A DNA stretch of 64,000 nt, from assembly GCF_039542385.1 (NCBI RefSeq), contig NZ_BAABIA010000001.1, positions 806,001-870,000 of the forward strand. The letters run 5' to 3'. This DNA is from Prosthecobacter algae (GTDB lineage: Bacteria; Verrucomicrobiota; Verrucomicrobiia; Verrucomicrobiales; Verrucomicrobiaceae). Within the stretch, counting starts at the first letter, position 1, and every line of letters starts with the position of its first letter. The notes under the pieces were generated by a model. The model saw only the letters and a program-made list of their open reading frames with translations. It had not been told where the DNA came from and made no database searches. Below, one piece after another: positions 52,776 through 62,358 of the stretch. The translations under genes and the position numbers were made by a program.

Positions 52776-54892
52776 CCTCCGGTCCTCCACGCTCTTCCCT
52801 CAAAGCCTTGGCCCTGGCAGTGCTCGCGGTCCTGGCGATGGGAGGGGCGTGGTTGGGCTTTGACAACGGGGGCTCTGCGACGGATCGCGGGGCCCCTTCT
52901 TCATCAGGTAGCTCGGGCGGCAAGTCCGCAGCGGGTGATGGTGATCTTGGATTGAAAAGTTTGTTAGACCGCTTTCTACACGGCAAGGATGACCGTGCTC
53001 TGGATGACCTGCTGCCCCGTGGCATCACGGAAATTAGCGGCAGCGGCGGGCACGGGCTGAACCGCCAGGTGCGCTCGCACGGGCTGTGGTTTCCTGTGTT
53101 CGATCTGTCCCAAATTTCGGGAGAAGGCGCGGCGGAATCTGGTCAGGTGAAGCTGAACCGCGTGCCGCTGATGATTGTGGCCCCTCATCCAGCCCCTGTG
53201 CGGGCGAAGGAGTGGCTGTCGCATCGGTTTGCGGTGGTGGGCGGGCTGCCGCCGTATGTATGGAGTGTTCAGACCGAGGAGGACGCTCCCGGATTCTCCT
53301 TGGATGCCCTGACGGGCGAGTTTTCGGGCATGGCGGAAAAACCGCTGAATGTGCCCATGAATGTGTATGTGACCGATGCCGAGGGCATGCAGGTTTCCGC
53401 TGCGACAATGCTGGTGATCGCCTCTGAAGACCCCCTCTCCATTGTGACGGTGGAACTGCCCCCTGGAGAGCCGGGTCAGGCTTACACGGCAACGCTGAAC
53501 GCCACCGGAGGTGCGCAACCCTATGCATGGATGCTGACGGCGGCACCGTCTGGGTGGACCTGCCATCAGGATACGGGAGTGATCACCGGGCGATTCGATG
53601 AACCGGGGGAGCATGAGCTGCGGGTCACGGTGAGCGACTCTCTCACGCAAGTGGAGCGTGCTTTCAGAGTGGTGGCGGAAGGCGGGCTGGAGATTGTGAA
53701 TGAGACCCTGCTGCCACCTGCGGCACCGGCCGCACAATACAGCGGCCAGTTCGAGGCAACCGGCGGTACGGCCCCCTATCGCTGGACCCTGACAGGCGGC
53801 CAGATCCCCCCAGGTTGGTCGCTGACAGAAGCGGGTGCCCTGGCGGGCTTCGCCCCAGATGCAGAGGCAAGGTTTGAATTCCAGATCCAGGTGGAAGACT
53901 CCCTGGGGCTGACGTTTCAAAAAACATTCCAGATTACGGTTAGCAAGGGGCTGCTGGTCATCCCTTCTCGGGACAAGGCGGGCCTGGCCTGGCAATATGA
54001 GGCCATGAGTGCCGCCCTGGGCACACCCGTGGCCGGAGTGAGCCTGAAGAGAAACGGGGTGGAGATCTATCGGGGGCAGGGGACCAATGTGGTGGACCGC
54101 CAGCTCATCACTGGCATGGGCTATTCCTACGAACTCACGGCACTGACACCGGACGGTCGCTGGCTGCCGTATGCGGCCGCAGTTACGCAGATCCTGCCCA
54201 TGACACGTCAGCGTGGACAGGCGGGCGTGTCCGGTGACCCCTTTGCAGACAAGGTGCAGCATTTTTCTCCGCTATCTGCGGGTGGCTTTGGCTCTGGCAG
54301 CGTGCCGGGCAATGTCACGGGCCCACCCGAAGGGTCCAGCACCTTCACTCCGGCCTATCTGCCTAACCAATTGTTGTCCCTGCATGCCAGCTCCGCCGGA
54401 GGGGGCAGCATCGTGTTGGAATTTACAGACAACATTGTCGAGTCGTCCGCCGGTCCTGACTTCACGGTGTTCGAAAATGTGTTCTTCAAGAACAAGGATC
54501 CGAACCAGCGTTTCATGGAGCCGGCAACCGTCGAGGTGGCTTTGTTTGAAGGGCAGTGGCAGCGCTTCCCCTTTCGGGTCAATGTAGCGGCGGATGGCAC
54601 GGCGGATCTTTCCCAGCCTGCCTACTATGCCCAGGGATTTGCCGGCGTGAATGCCTCCACCGGGGAAGATCCCACCAATCCGTCCCGCAGCGGGGGCGAC
54701 AGCTTTGACGTGAGCGCCCTGGGTCGGCCAGACCTGCAGTGGTTTCGTTTCATGCGGCTTACCTCGACCGGCGATCGCGCCATTCGCGATGCGGCCGGAA
54801 GGCTAGTTCGCCACACGGAAGAAAACAATTCCATCAACGGCAGCGGCAGCTCCGGCTTTGACCTGGATGCAGTGAGCGCGGTGAACTACTGA
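52772..54892 (+). CDS. Membrane-anchored or secreted protein with He_PIG-type Ig repeats
   Basis: 706 residues, start overlapping the previous stop by 4 bases. One hydrophobic segment (LKALALAVLAVLAMGGAWLG, residues 10-29) lacks a clear cleavage site and is followed by a Gly/Ser linker. Three Ig-like He_PIG repeats occupy about 150-390, with the markers GGLPPYVWSV, GGAQPYAWML and GGTAPYRWTLTGGQIPPGWS. The C-terminal 230 residues include a lectin-like sandwich (GGSIVLEFTDNIVESSAGPD, FTVFENVFFKNK). Coupling to the Calx-beta gene suggests the two form a cell-surface pair, perhaps anchor and adhesin. Function is inference. Confidence 0.75.
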   Translation: MTSGPPRSSLKALALAVLAVLAMGGAWLGFDNGGSATDRGAPSSSGSSGGKSAAGDGDLGLKSLLDRFLHGKDDRALDDLLPRGITEISGSGGHGLNRQVRSHGLWFPVFDLSQISGEGAAESGQVKLNRVPLMIVAPHPAPVRAKEWLSHRFAVVGGLPPYVWSVQTEEDAPGFSLDALTGEFSGMAEKPLNVPMNVYVTDAEGMQVSAATMLVIASEDPLSIVTVELPPGEPGQAYTATLNATGGAQPYAWMLTAAPSGWTCHQDTGVITGRFDEPGEHELRVTVSDSLTQVERAFRVVAEGGLEIVNETLLPPAAPAAQYSGQFEATGGTAPYRWTLTGGQIPPGWSLTEAGALAGFAPDAEARFEFQIQVEDSLGLTFQKTFQITVSKGLLVIPSRDKAGLAWQYEAMSAALGTPVAGVSLKRNGVEIYRGQGTNVVDRQLITGMGYSYELTALTPDGRWLPYAAAVTQILPMTRQRGQAGVSGDPFADKVQHFSPLSAGGFGSGSVPGNVTGPPEGSSTFTPAYLPNQLLSLHASSAGGGSIVLEFTDNIVESSAGPDFTVFENVFFKNKDPNQRFMEPATVEVALFEGQWQRFPFRVNVAADGTADLSQPAYYAQGFAGVNASTGEDPTNPSRSGGDSFDVSALGRPDLQWFRFMRLTSTGDRAIRDAAGRLVRHTEENNSINGSGSSGFDLDAVSAVNY

Positions 54893-54930
54893 CCGTACGA
54901 CCCTGCGGGGGTAACCTGGAAATGCAGGCA

Positions 54931-54964
54931 CAAAAAAGCCGCGCAGGGCTGACCCCACGCGGCT
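54931..54964 (-). terminator. Rho-independent terminator of metK
   Basis: A 7-base stem AGCCGCG (54937-54943) / CGCGGCT (54958-54964) with a 14-base loop is followed, on the minus strand, by a T6 run (the A-run at 54932-54937). It lies 31 bases past the metK stop and faces the convergent surface-protein gene. Confidence 0.8.
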
Positions 54965-54995
54965 GATAAGATAGGCATTCGCCTAACTGGAAGTG

Positions 54996-56216
54996 TTATT
55001 TCGCAGCCTTCTTGAGGGCTTCGGCCTTGCTGGCGATTTCCCAGGTGAGGTCAGGATCGCCGATCTTGCCGAAGTGACCGTAGTTGGTGGACTTGGAATA
55101 GATTGGGCGGAGGAGGTCGAGCTGCTTGACGATGTCGGCAGGCTTGAAGGAGAAGGTCTTCAGGACGGCATCCAGGATGGCGTCATCGCTGATGGTGCCG
55201 GTACCGAAGCTGTCGATATGCACGCTGACTGGCAGCGGGTGGCCGATGGCGTAGGCAAACTGGATTTCGCACTTGGAAGCGAGGCCGGCGGCGACGACGT
55301 TTTTCGCGACCCAGCGGCCCATGTAGGCAGCGCTGCGGTCCACTTTGGACGGGTCTTTGCCGGAGAAGGCACCACCACCGTGACGGCCCATGCCGCCGTA
55401 GGTGTCCACGATGATCTTACGGCCGGTGAGGCCGCTGTCGCCCTGAGGACCACCGACGACGAACTTGCCGGTTGGGTTGATGAGGTATTCGGTGTCCTTG
55501 GTCAGCATGCCCTTTGGAAGGACCTTCTTGATGACCTGCTCGATGCAGAACTTCTCGATCTCAGCGTGCTCCACGCTGGCGGCGTGCTGGGTGGAGATGA
55601 CGACGTTGACGATGCGGGTTGGGCGGCCGTCCACGTATTCTACGGAGACCTGGCTCTTCGCGTCCGGGCGCAGCCACTTGGCGGCCTTGCCGGCCTTGCG
55701 GATCTTGGTCAGCTCACGGCCCAGGCGGTGGGCATACATGATCGGGGCAGGCATCAGCTCTTCGGTTTCGTCGCAGGCATAACCGAACATGATGCCCTGG
55801 TCACCAGCGCCCTGTTCAGCGTGCTTCTTGCCTTCAGCGGCCTTTTCGTCCACGCCCTGCGCGATGTCGGGGCTCTGGATGGTGAGGTAGTTGTTGATGA
55901 AGATCTGGTCGGCGTGGAAGACGTCGTCGTTGTTGGTGTAACCAATGCCGCGGACAGCGTCACGGATGACTTTGCCGACGTTGATCACTTCGTCGATCGG
56001 CTTGGTGGTGCCTTTCTTTTTGTCCTGGAGCTTGGGGATGGTGATTTCACCACCGACGACCACGATGTTGCTCTTGGCGAAGGTTTCGCAGGCGACGCGG
56101 CTCTTCGGATCCACGGTAAGGCAGGCGTCGAGGATGGCATCGGAGATGGTGTCGCAGACTTTGTCTGGATGGCCTTCGCCGACGGACTCAGAAGAGAAGA
56201 TGTAAGAGCGGGACAT
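54996..56216 (-). CDS. metK: S-adenosylmethionine synthetase
   Basis: 406 residues, slightly longer than E. coli MetK (384). It begins [20 protein letters not shown] and carries the signature [14 protein letters not shown] and the phosphate loop [19 protein letters not shown]. The enzyme makes SAM from methionine and ATP in the cytosol. The 120 bases between its ATG and the divergent GH114-type gene show no SAM riboswitch that I can recognise. Confidence 0.97.
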   Translation of the reverse strand: MSRSYIFSSESVGEGHPDKVCDTISDAILDACLTVDPKSRVACETFAKSNIVVVGGEITIPKLQDKKKGTTKPIDEVINVGKVIRDAVRGIGYTNNDDVFHADQIFINNYLTIQSPDIAQGVDEKAAEGKKHAEQGAGDQGIMFGYACDETEELMPAPIMYAHRLGRELTKIRKAGKAAKWLRPDAKSQVSVEYVDGRPTRIVNVVISTQHAASVEHAEIEKFCIEQVIKKVLPKGMLTKDTEYLINPTGKFVVGGPQGDSGLTGRKIIVDTYGGMGRHGGGAFSGKDPSKVDRSAAYMGRWVAKNVVAAGLASKCEIQFAYAIGHPLPVSVHIDSFGTGTISDDAILDAVLKTFSFKPADIVKQLDLLRPIYSKSTNYGHFGKIGDPDLTWEIASKAEALKKAAK

Positions 56217-56346
56217 GGTGCTGTGTTGGTTATATGGACGAATGATGATGCGTTGATGCGTCCTGTGCAGAGTATCGCCGTGTGCGGTGGCGTCAATGTG
56301 GAATTAAGGCTGGTCTGCACGGTGGCAGTTCTTCAGAATGATTCGC

Positions 56347-57294
56347 ATGAAAAGGATCCTTTTACCCATTTTGTGGGGCTTCAGTGTGTGTGGATTGGCA
56401 GAGACGGTCGCTCTCAAGCCAGAATCCATGGCCTATGTCTTGCAGGCGGACAGTCTAGCGGCCAGCCGTGAGGCCGTGGTGGAACGGCTCGCTTCCTGTG
56501 GACGCGACGTCATCGTCCTGGATGCAGCCTACAACACGGCTGCTAAGGGACCCTGGACGGTGGAGGAACTGGCCAAGATTCGCCAGGGCAAAGCAGGCCG
56601 ACGTGTGCTGGCGTACGTCTCGATTGGCGAGGCGGAAGACTACCGTCCGTATTGGCAGAAAAACTGGGATGCGGACAAAGACGGCAAGCCCGATGCCTCT
56701 GCGCCTGCATTTCTCAATACGGAAAATCCAGACTGGAAGGGCAATTATCGAGTGCGGTTCTGGCAGTCCGAGTGGCAGAAGATCATGCTTCCGGCCGTGG
56801 ATCAGGTCGTCCAGCAGGGCTTTGACGGCATCTACCTGGACATCGTGGATGCGTTTGAGTTTTACGAATACGATGCTGTCTCCAAAGATTGGCAGGACAA
56901 CCGGGTGAACTCGGAAACAGGTCGCCCTTATCGGCAGGACATGATCGCGTGGGTGGAGACGATCGCCAAACGGGCTCGGGCGAAGAATCCCCGCTTTTGG
57001 GTCATTCCTCAAAATGCCGCCGCCTTGCTGCAGGACAAAAAATATCGGCAAATGATCAGCGGTATCGGGGTGGAGGACCTGTTGGTAAAAGGAAAAAGAT
57101 TGAGCCGTGAAACGGAGATGCGGCATGTCATCGGCTTCCTCGAAAAACTGAAGGCGGAGGGCAAACCCATCCTGCTGATTGATTATCCAAAGTCGGATTC
57201 CATTCACGCCGCAGCCTTTGATCAGGCGGCCAAGCTGGGTTTCAGCCTTCTGTTGACGGACCGTGAACTGACCACATTGGGTGAATCGCGCTGA
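56347..57294 (+). CDS. Secreted GH114-type glycosidase (endo-alpha-1,4-polygalactosaminidase family)
   Basis: 315 residues from the ATG at 56347; an ATG three codons earlier is equally possible. The signal MKRILLPILWGFSVCGLAET is clear. The TIM-barrel body has RRVLAYVSIGEAEDYRPYW, then ENPDWKGNYRVRFWQSEWQK and the acidic strand GFDGIYLDIVDAFEFYEYD, all hallmarks of the TM1410/GH114 group. Conserved Asp/Glu at these strand ends are the likely catalytic residues. Characterised members cut galactosaminogalactan-type polymers. Substrate here is unproven. It precedes a sulfatase on the same strand. Confidence 0.85.
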   Translation: MKRILLPILWGFSVCGLAETVALKPESMAYVLQADSLAASREAVVERLASCGRDVIVLDAAYNTAAKGPWTVEELAKIRQGKAGRRVLAYVSIGEAEDYRPYWQKNWDADKDGKPDASAPAFLNTENPDWKGNYRVRFWQSEWQKIMLPAVDQVVQQGFDGIYLDIVDAFEFYEYDAVSKDWQDNRVNSETGRPYRQDMIAWVETIAKRARAKNPRFWVIPQNAAALLQDKKYRQMISGIGVEDLLVKGKRLSRETEMRHVIGFLEKLKAEGKPILLIDYPKSDSIHAAAFDQAAKLGFSLLLTDRELTTLGESR

Positions 57295-57375
57295 CTGTCG
57301 GTGAAAGGTGTTCTTTGAATATCCTCAGGAGTGAATGGCTGGAATTTTAGTTCAGATAAATCACGTTTGGATGGC

Positions 57376-58719
57376 ATGATCAGAAGCATTCTCTCATTCC
57401 TTTTTTTGTTGGCTCTGACGGCGCAGGCGGCACCGCCGCACGTGGTATTTGTTTTGGTGGATGATTTCGGCTGGGGAGATCCCGCGAGCTACGGGGGCAA
57501 GATTGCCACGCCGAATCTGGATCGCCTCGCCCGGGAGGGGATGCAGTTTCGCCAGTTTTATGTCGCTTCACCCATCTGTTCGGCCTCGCGCTGTGGCATC
57601 GTCACTGGGCAATATCCGGCGCGCTGGCACCTCACGAGTTACCTACAGACCCGGGAGGGAAACCGCCTCTGTGAGCAGGCGGATTACCTGGATCCTGCGG
57701 CTCCCTCGCTGCCTCGGCTTTTTAGAAAAGCTGGTTATGCTACGGCCCACATTGGCAAATGGCACCTGGGGGGCGGGCGCGATGTGACGGATGCGCCCAA
57801 ATTTGCCGCCTATGGTTATGATATGGGACTGGGTACTTATGAGAGCCCGGAACCTGCCGCCGCCCTCGGTTTGAAAACGATGCCTTGGACGATGGAGCGT
57901 GAACCTCAGCAGGTGGCACGTCATGATCGCACCCGCTGGATGGTGGATGAGACGCTGGCATTCCTGAAAGCCAAGTCAGGCAAACCCTGCCTGGTCAATC
58001 TCTGGCTGGATGATACGCACACGCCCTTTCGCCCGGTGGATGGCACCGATGAGCGCGATCAGTTGGAGAAATTCCGGGCAGTCCTCATCGAGACTGATCG
58101 CCAGATTGGCCGGCTGCTGGAGGGGCTGCGCGAGCTTGGAATTGAGAAGGACACCCTGATTCTTTTGGCCGGAGACAATGGGCCGGAGCCTTCCTTTGAT
58201 CATGCCCGCACTGGCGGTCTTCGCGGGATGAAATGGAGCCTCTATGAGGGGGGCATCCGCACTCCCTTGATTGCGCGGTGGCCTGGCGTGATCCCTTCTG
58301 GCCAAGTGGATGAAACGACGTTGGTGGGCGCGGTGGATTTGTTCCCCACGCTGGCTTCGCTGACCGGCATCCCGCTGCCTGCGGACTATGCCTCCGATGG
58401 TGAGGACATGACCACTGCCTTCAAAGGCGTGCCCCGCGAACGTAGCCATCCTCTGTTCTGGGAATACGGACGCAAACCGGCGCTAAAGGGGCAGGGAATA
58501 CGCACCTTTCCTTATCCGAAAGAAGCCGATGCCAAATCGCCCAATGTCGCGGTGCGGGAGGGCCGGTGGAAACTCCTGGTCAATGCCGATGGCAGCGGGA
58601 CTGAGCTCTATGATCTTAACTCCGACCCCAATGAAACAATGAACCGCACGGAGAGCGAGCCCGAAGTGGCTGCACGCCTGAAACAGATGGCTCTGAAATG
58701 GCGGGCAGATGTGGAGTGA
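57376..58719 (+). CDS. Secreted arylsulfatase-family sulfatase
   Basis: 447 residues from the ATG at 57376, which opens the signal MIRSILSFLFLLALTAQAAP. The alkaline-phosphatase-superfamily metal site begins VFVLVDDFGWGD. The maturation motif is CSASR at 68-72, where the cysteine would become formylglycine; Ala replaces the more usual Pro. The second signature GYATAHIGKWHLGGG and LLAGDNGPEP are intact. It likely removes sulfate from polysaccharides. A formylglycine-generating enzyme is not in the window. It ends 82 bases after the GH114-type gene begins its own downstream spacer, so joint use on one glycan is plausible. Confidence 0.92.
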   Translation: MIRSILSFLFLLALTAQAAPPHVVFVLVDDFGWGDPASYGGKIATPNLDRLAREGMQFRQFYVASPICSASRCGIVTGQYPARWHLTSYLQTREGNRLCEQADYLDPAAPSLPRLFRKAGYATAHIGKWHLGGGRDVTDAPKFAAYGYDMGLGTYESPEPAAALGLKTMPWTMEREPQQVARHDRTRWMVDETLAFLKAKSGKPCLVNLWLDDTHTPFRPVDGTDERDQLEKFRAVLIETDRQIGRLLEGLRELGIEKDTLILLAGDNGPEPSFDHARTGGLRGMKWSLYEGGIRTPLIARWPGVIPSGQVDETTLVGAVDLFPTLASLTGIPLPADYASDGEDMTTAFKGVPRERSHPLFWEYGRKPALKGQGIRTFPYPKEADAKSPNVAVREGRWKLLVNADGSGTELYDLNSDPNETMNRTESEPEVAARLKQMALKWRADVE

Positions 58720-58741
58720 TTCATTTCGCGTAATCGCCTAA

Positions 58742-58776
58742 CAAAAAGGGCCTCAACGAAAACCGTTGAGGCCCTT
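58742..58776 (-). terminator. Rho-independent terminator (strong on the minus strand)
   Basis: A perfect 13-base stem AAGGGCCTCAACG (58746-58758) / CGTTGAGGCCCTT (58764-58776) with a 5-base loop. On the minus strand it runs into TTTTTGT, ending the flavoprotein transcript. On the plus strand it has little T-run but could still help stop sulfatase transcription. Confidence 0.9.
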
Positions 58777-58804
58777 GAAGTTCAACCCCTGGCGGGGAAA
58801 CAAA

Positions 58805-59965
58805 TCAATACACGTCGCGGCGGTAGCGCTTGGCTTCCTTGAAGGCGGTCATGTAGGCGACAGCTTCTTCAGGGGTCTTGCCACCTTCTTTTTCGATGAT
58901 GGTGTGCAGGGCCTTGTCCACATCCACCGCCATGCGGGCGGCGTCGCCGCAGACATAGACGATGGCACCCTGCTCAAGCCAAGCAAAGATCTCGGCGCTG
59001 TTTTCCAGCATCTTGTGCTGCACGTAGATTTTCTCGGCTTGGTCGCGGCTCCAGGCCGTGGTGAGCTTGGTCAGCGTGCCATCGGCCAGGTACGCGTCGA
59101 ACTCGTCCTTGTAGAAGAAGCAGGTGGCGCTGTTAACTTCGCCAAAGAACAGCCAGGCTTTGCCTTTCGCGGCGGTGGCTTTGCGCTCCTCCACAAAGGC
59201 GCGGAAAGGGGCGATACCAGTACCTGGGCCGACCATGATGATTGGCGTCTCCTCCTCGGGCTCTGGCAGGCGGAAGCCTTTCCCATGGTTCACAAACACA
59301 GGAATGGTGGTCTCTGGGGTGATGCGCTCGGCCAGGAAGGTGGAGGCCACACCGCCGCGCTCGCGGCCGTGGCTGCTGTATTTCACCGTGGCGACGGTGA
59401 GGTGCACTTCTTCAGGGTGCGCCTTCTGGCTGCTGCTGATCGAGTAAAGACGGATGTTCAGCTTCTTCAGCACGCCCATGAACTCGGCGGGCTCAAACTT
59501 GGCGTCCGGGTTTTCGATGAGGAGATCAATGACAAAACGGCCCCACAGGTAGTCTTTGAGGGCCTGCTTTGTCTCAGGAGTCGCCATGTCCGCCAGCAGG
59601 GTCTGGCCGTTGGTCTTCTCGATGATGGCCTTGATGAGCTTGTTATCCACCTCGGTGATGAGGCTGCCTTCGATGAGGGCCTGGCGGATCGGCACCTGGG
59701 CGGCGGTTTTCGGATGGGTGACGATCTCTTCGCCGGAAAAGCCCAGCACCTTCAGCATGTCATCCACCAGGGCGGGATCATTCTGCGGCTGCACGGCCAG
59801 GGAGTCGCCCGGGGTGTATTCCAGGCCGCTGCCTGCCAGATCAATCTCGTAATGGCGGGTGTTTTTCGGTGCGCCTGGGCCAGACAGGTCATAGGCCTTC
59901 TTCACCTTGGCGATGAAGGGGTTCTTGACGTTATAGACGGGTTTGCCGGGCGCGGGGGTGCTCAT
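58805..59965 (-). CDS. Sulfite-reductase-type diflavin reductase lacking the flavodoxin domain
   Basis: 386 residues. It matches the C-terminal two-thirds of CysJ: the FAD-binding domain (YTPGDSLAVQPQNDPALVDD, RLYSISSSQKAHPEEVHLTV) and the NADPH-binding domain (IIMVGPGTGIAPFRAFVEER, IVYVCGDAARMAVDVDKALH). The C-terminal aromatic residue is a tyrosine, as expected. The FMN-binding flavodoxin domain is absent, and the gene starts cleanly at MSTPAPGKPVYNVKNP, so it is a natural short form. It may pass electrons directly to a sulfite reductase or ferredoxin. No cysI is adjacent. Confidence 0.88.
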   Translation of the reverse strand: MSTPAPGKPVYNVKNPFIAKVKKAYDLSGPGAPKNTRHYEIDLAGSGLEYTPGDSLAVQPQNDPALVDDMLKVLGFSGEEIVTHPKTAAQVPIRQALIEGSLITEVDNKLIKAIIEKTNGQTLLADMATPETKQALKDYLWGRFVIDLLIENPDAKFEPAEFMGVLKKLNIRLYSISSSQKAHPEEVHLTVATVKYSSHGRERGGVASTFLAERITPETTIPVFVNHGKGFRLPEPEEETPIIMVGPGTGIAPFRAFVEERKATAAKGKAWLFFGEVNSATCFFYKDEFDAYLADGTLTKLTTAWSRDQAEKIYVQHKMLENSAEIFAWLEQGAIVYVCGDAARMAVDVDKALHTIIEKEGGKTPEEAVAYMTAFKEAKRYRRDVY

Positions 59966-60136
59966 TGATGGTCAGGTTTTGGGATGAAAAAGGGCGCGGA
60001 GACTAGACCGCTGAGAATGGTTGTCAATTCGCCCTTAGCAGGGTGTGTGCCGGAGGCGGGGAGATGTTGTCCCTATTTTGTCAAGAAATAGCGGCTGTTT
60101 GCGATCTGCAGACGGTCCGGCCATTCGTCAAAAAAA

Positions 60137-61390
60137 TCAGCCGATGGCACCCAGGACGGCCTCGGCGGCACGGCGGCCGCTAATGAGGGCCCCATTGATG
60201 GAGGCATCCTCGCACCAGTCGCCGCAGCGATACAGTCCGGGAGCCAGAACGGCTGACAGGGGGCCCTCGCCCAGGCGGAGTTGGCGTCCCTCAGGCAAGG
60301 CGTGGCGCACTTGGTAGCTGCGCAGGAGGTTCCAGAGGTAGGCTGATTCGCCAAACCAGGCGGCCATTTGGTCCCTCACCACATCTTCCAGCTCGCCGCT
60401 GGAGGGGGAGCCAATGATGCTGGCGGAAATGAGGTGCTGGCCGGCGGGGGCGTAAAGGGGGGCGATCTTGGACAGCACGCAGGCGCTGTTCACAGGGCCG
60501 CGGCCATCGCCATCCAGGTAGATGGTAGGCGTTTCTGGCACGGGTTGGTCCGTCGTGAAATAAAGACAGGTGGTGCTGCGGCCTGGTAGCAGTTTTTCTC
60601 CGGTGGCCTCAGGAATCAGCCGCGCGGCGACTTCTTCGCTGACGGCGACGATGATGTGATCTGCGTGGATGATCTCTCCACTTGCGAGTGTGATTTCACC
60701 CGCGCGTACGGAGGCGACAGGGCAATTCAGCCGCAGGCTGCCGGGGGGGAGGGAGATGGCGAGCTGATCTGGGATAGCCTGCATGCCGTGCGCCGGGATG
60801 GTGGCCCCTCCGGTGCTGAACATGGAGTAGAGAAACAGGAACATGCGCGCGGAAGTCCGCAGGTCCTTTTCCAAAAATACGCCTCCGAAAAAGGCACGAA
60901 AAAAGCGGTCAATGAATTCCTCGCTAAAACCGAAATCCCGCAGGTAATCCTCCGTCTCGATCTCGGGGATGCGGCGCTCGATCTTACGGGTGGTGAGCAC
61001 CTCTTTGCGCAGAACAATGGTGTACCATTTGTCCATCCAGGACACGAACGGATCCCGTGCATTTTTCAGCGCATCCTGGGGATGGGTAAAGGGATCCGAA
61101 AGACGATGAAAGCTGCCTTTGTAAAAAACATCGGCCCCACGGTAAAAGGGGCGCAGTTTCAGCCCGTCATAGTCGAGGACGCGGCGTGCTTCCGGGTAGG
61201 AGGGCAGCAAAACCTGAAAGCCGCGGTCCAGGGTAAACCCATCCACCACGTCTGAGCGCACACGGCCACCCACGGCATCGGCGGCTTCATAAATCGTGAA
61301 ACGCTGCCCGGCCTGAGTCAACGCACGTGCACAGGCCAGGCCGGAAAGTCCGGCTCCGATGATGGCGATGCTAGGCGTTGACGGGGTCAT
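60137..61390 (-). CDS. FAD-dependent amine-oxidase/phytoene-desaturase-fold oxidoreductase
   Basis: 417 residues from the ATG at 61390; the frame extends further upstream but runs into the divergent gene. The Rossmann motif SIAIIGAGLSGLACARALTQ and the following EAADAVGGRVRSDVVDGF identify the FAD-binding amine oxidase/protoporphyrinogen oxidase superfamily. The C-terminal FAD motif is LYRCGDWCEDASINGALISG. Substrate cannot be told from the sequence. It is divergent from the RmlD-like gene. Confidence 0.85.
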   Translation of the reverse strand: MTPSTPSIAIIGAGLSGLACARALTQAGQRFTIYEAADAVGGRVRSDVVDGFTLDRGFQVLLPSYPEARRVLDYDGLKLRPFYRGADVFYKGSFHRLSDPFTHPQDALKNARDPFVSWMDKWYTIVLRKEVLTTRKIERRIPEIETEDYLRDFGFSEEFIDRFFRAFFGGVFLEKDLRTSARMFLFLYSMFSTGGATIPAHGMQAIPDQLAISLPPGSLRLNCPVASVRAGEITLASGEIIHADHIIVAVSEEVAARLIPEATGEKLLPGRSTTCLYFTTDQPVPETPTIYLDGDGRGPVNSACVLSKIAPLYAPAGQHLISASIIGSPSSGELEDVVRDQMAAWFGESAYLWNLLRSYQVRHALPEGRQLRLGEGPLSAVLAPGLYRCGDWCEDASINGALISGRRAAEAVLGAIG

Positions 61391-61464
61391 TGTGAATAAG
61401 CTCCAACATGAAGGACGGAATTCTGATTGCAAGCTGCACAGGTGGCGTCTGTGATGTTCCTCCC

Positions 61465-62358
61465 ATGAATGACCGTCCACGACTGCTCATCCTCGGTGCC
61501 ACCGGTCGCCTGGGGGCGACTCTGGCCGCGCACTATGCCCCGCGTTATGAGATCCTTGCCCCAGGCCGGGAAACACTGGATCTCAGCCGACCGGAAACCG
61601 TGGCGCAGGAACTGGAACACATGGACTTTGATCTCGCCATCAATGCTGCGGCCCTCACCAGCCCGGACCTGTGTGAAGGGGATCCTGGGCTGGCGATGCG
61701 GGTGAATGCGGAATCCGCCGCCATCGTCGCTAAAGTGTGTGCCAATCGCTGGCTGCGCTTCATCCACCTCAGCACCGATTATGTTTTTGAGGGGAAAGGC
61801 TGTGTTTTCCTCACGGAGGAATCCGTGGCTGAGCCCGTGAATGCCTATGGGCGCTCCAAACGGGCTGGTGAAGTTGCCGTGCTGGCGGCAAATGCCGATG
61901 CCCTGGTGGCACGGGTTTCCTGGCTGTTTGGCCCGCGTGGTGGCGGCGTTCCAGAAACAGCCCTGCAGCGGGCACGGGAAGGCCATCTGCTGGGATTCAT
62001 CGAGGACAAATGGAGTGTGCCCACCAGTACGGTGGACATCGCCTGCTGGCTGGAGCGGCTGTTTACAGATCTGTCGTCCGTCACCGGTCTGCTGCACTTG
62101 TGCAATACCGGGGTGGCTACCTGGCGTGACTATGCCCAGGTCTCGCTGGATCTGGCGCACCGCCATGGACTGCTGAATCGGCCACACTTCACTCACGGGC
62201 TGCGTTTGCGCGACTTCCCCCAGTTCAAGGCCGCCCGCCCGCCCTTCACGGTGATGAACAATGCGCGGCTGAGTTTTATCCTGGGCGAAACACCGCGAAG
62301 CTGGCAGTCTGCCCTGGAGGAGCATATCGTATCTATGACCGTTCCTCCGCGCCTATGA
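61465..62358 (+). CDS. RmlD-like dTDP-4-dehydrorhamnose reductase family protein
   Basis: 297 residues from the ATG at 61465; an ATG at 61408 would leave only 17 bases to the divergent gene. An NADP-binding motif GATGRLGATL is followed by INAAALTSPDLCEGDPG, STDYVFEGKG and the catalytic YGRSK. This is the extended SDR fold of RmlD. RmlD makes dTDP-rhamnose, but no rmlABC genes are nearby, so a different sugar-nucleotide or a stand-alone role is possible. Its stop overlaps the next start by 4 bases. Confidence 0.82.
   Translation: MNDRPRLLILGATGRLGATLAAHYAPRYEILAPGRETLDLSRPETVAQELEHMDFDLAINAAALTSPDLCEGDPGLAMRVNAESAAIVAKVCANRWLRFIHLSTDYVFEGKGCVFLTEESVAEPVNAYGRSKRAGEVAVLAANADALVARVSWLFGPRGGGVPETALQRAREGHLLGFIEDKWSVPTSTVDIACWLERLFTDLSSVTGLLHLCNTGVATWRDYAQVSLDLAHRHGLLNRPHFTHGLRLRDFPQFKAARPPFTVMNNARLSFILGETPRSWQSALEEHIVSMTVPPRL

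Noticed and set aside
56217..56346. Possible SAM riboswitch upstream of metK
   Set aside because: The gap is short and I could not find the conserved core of any SAM riboswitch class on the minus strand.
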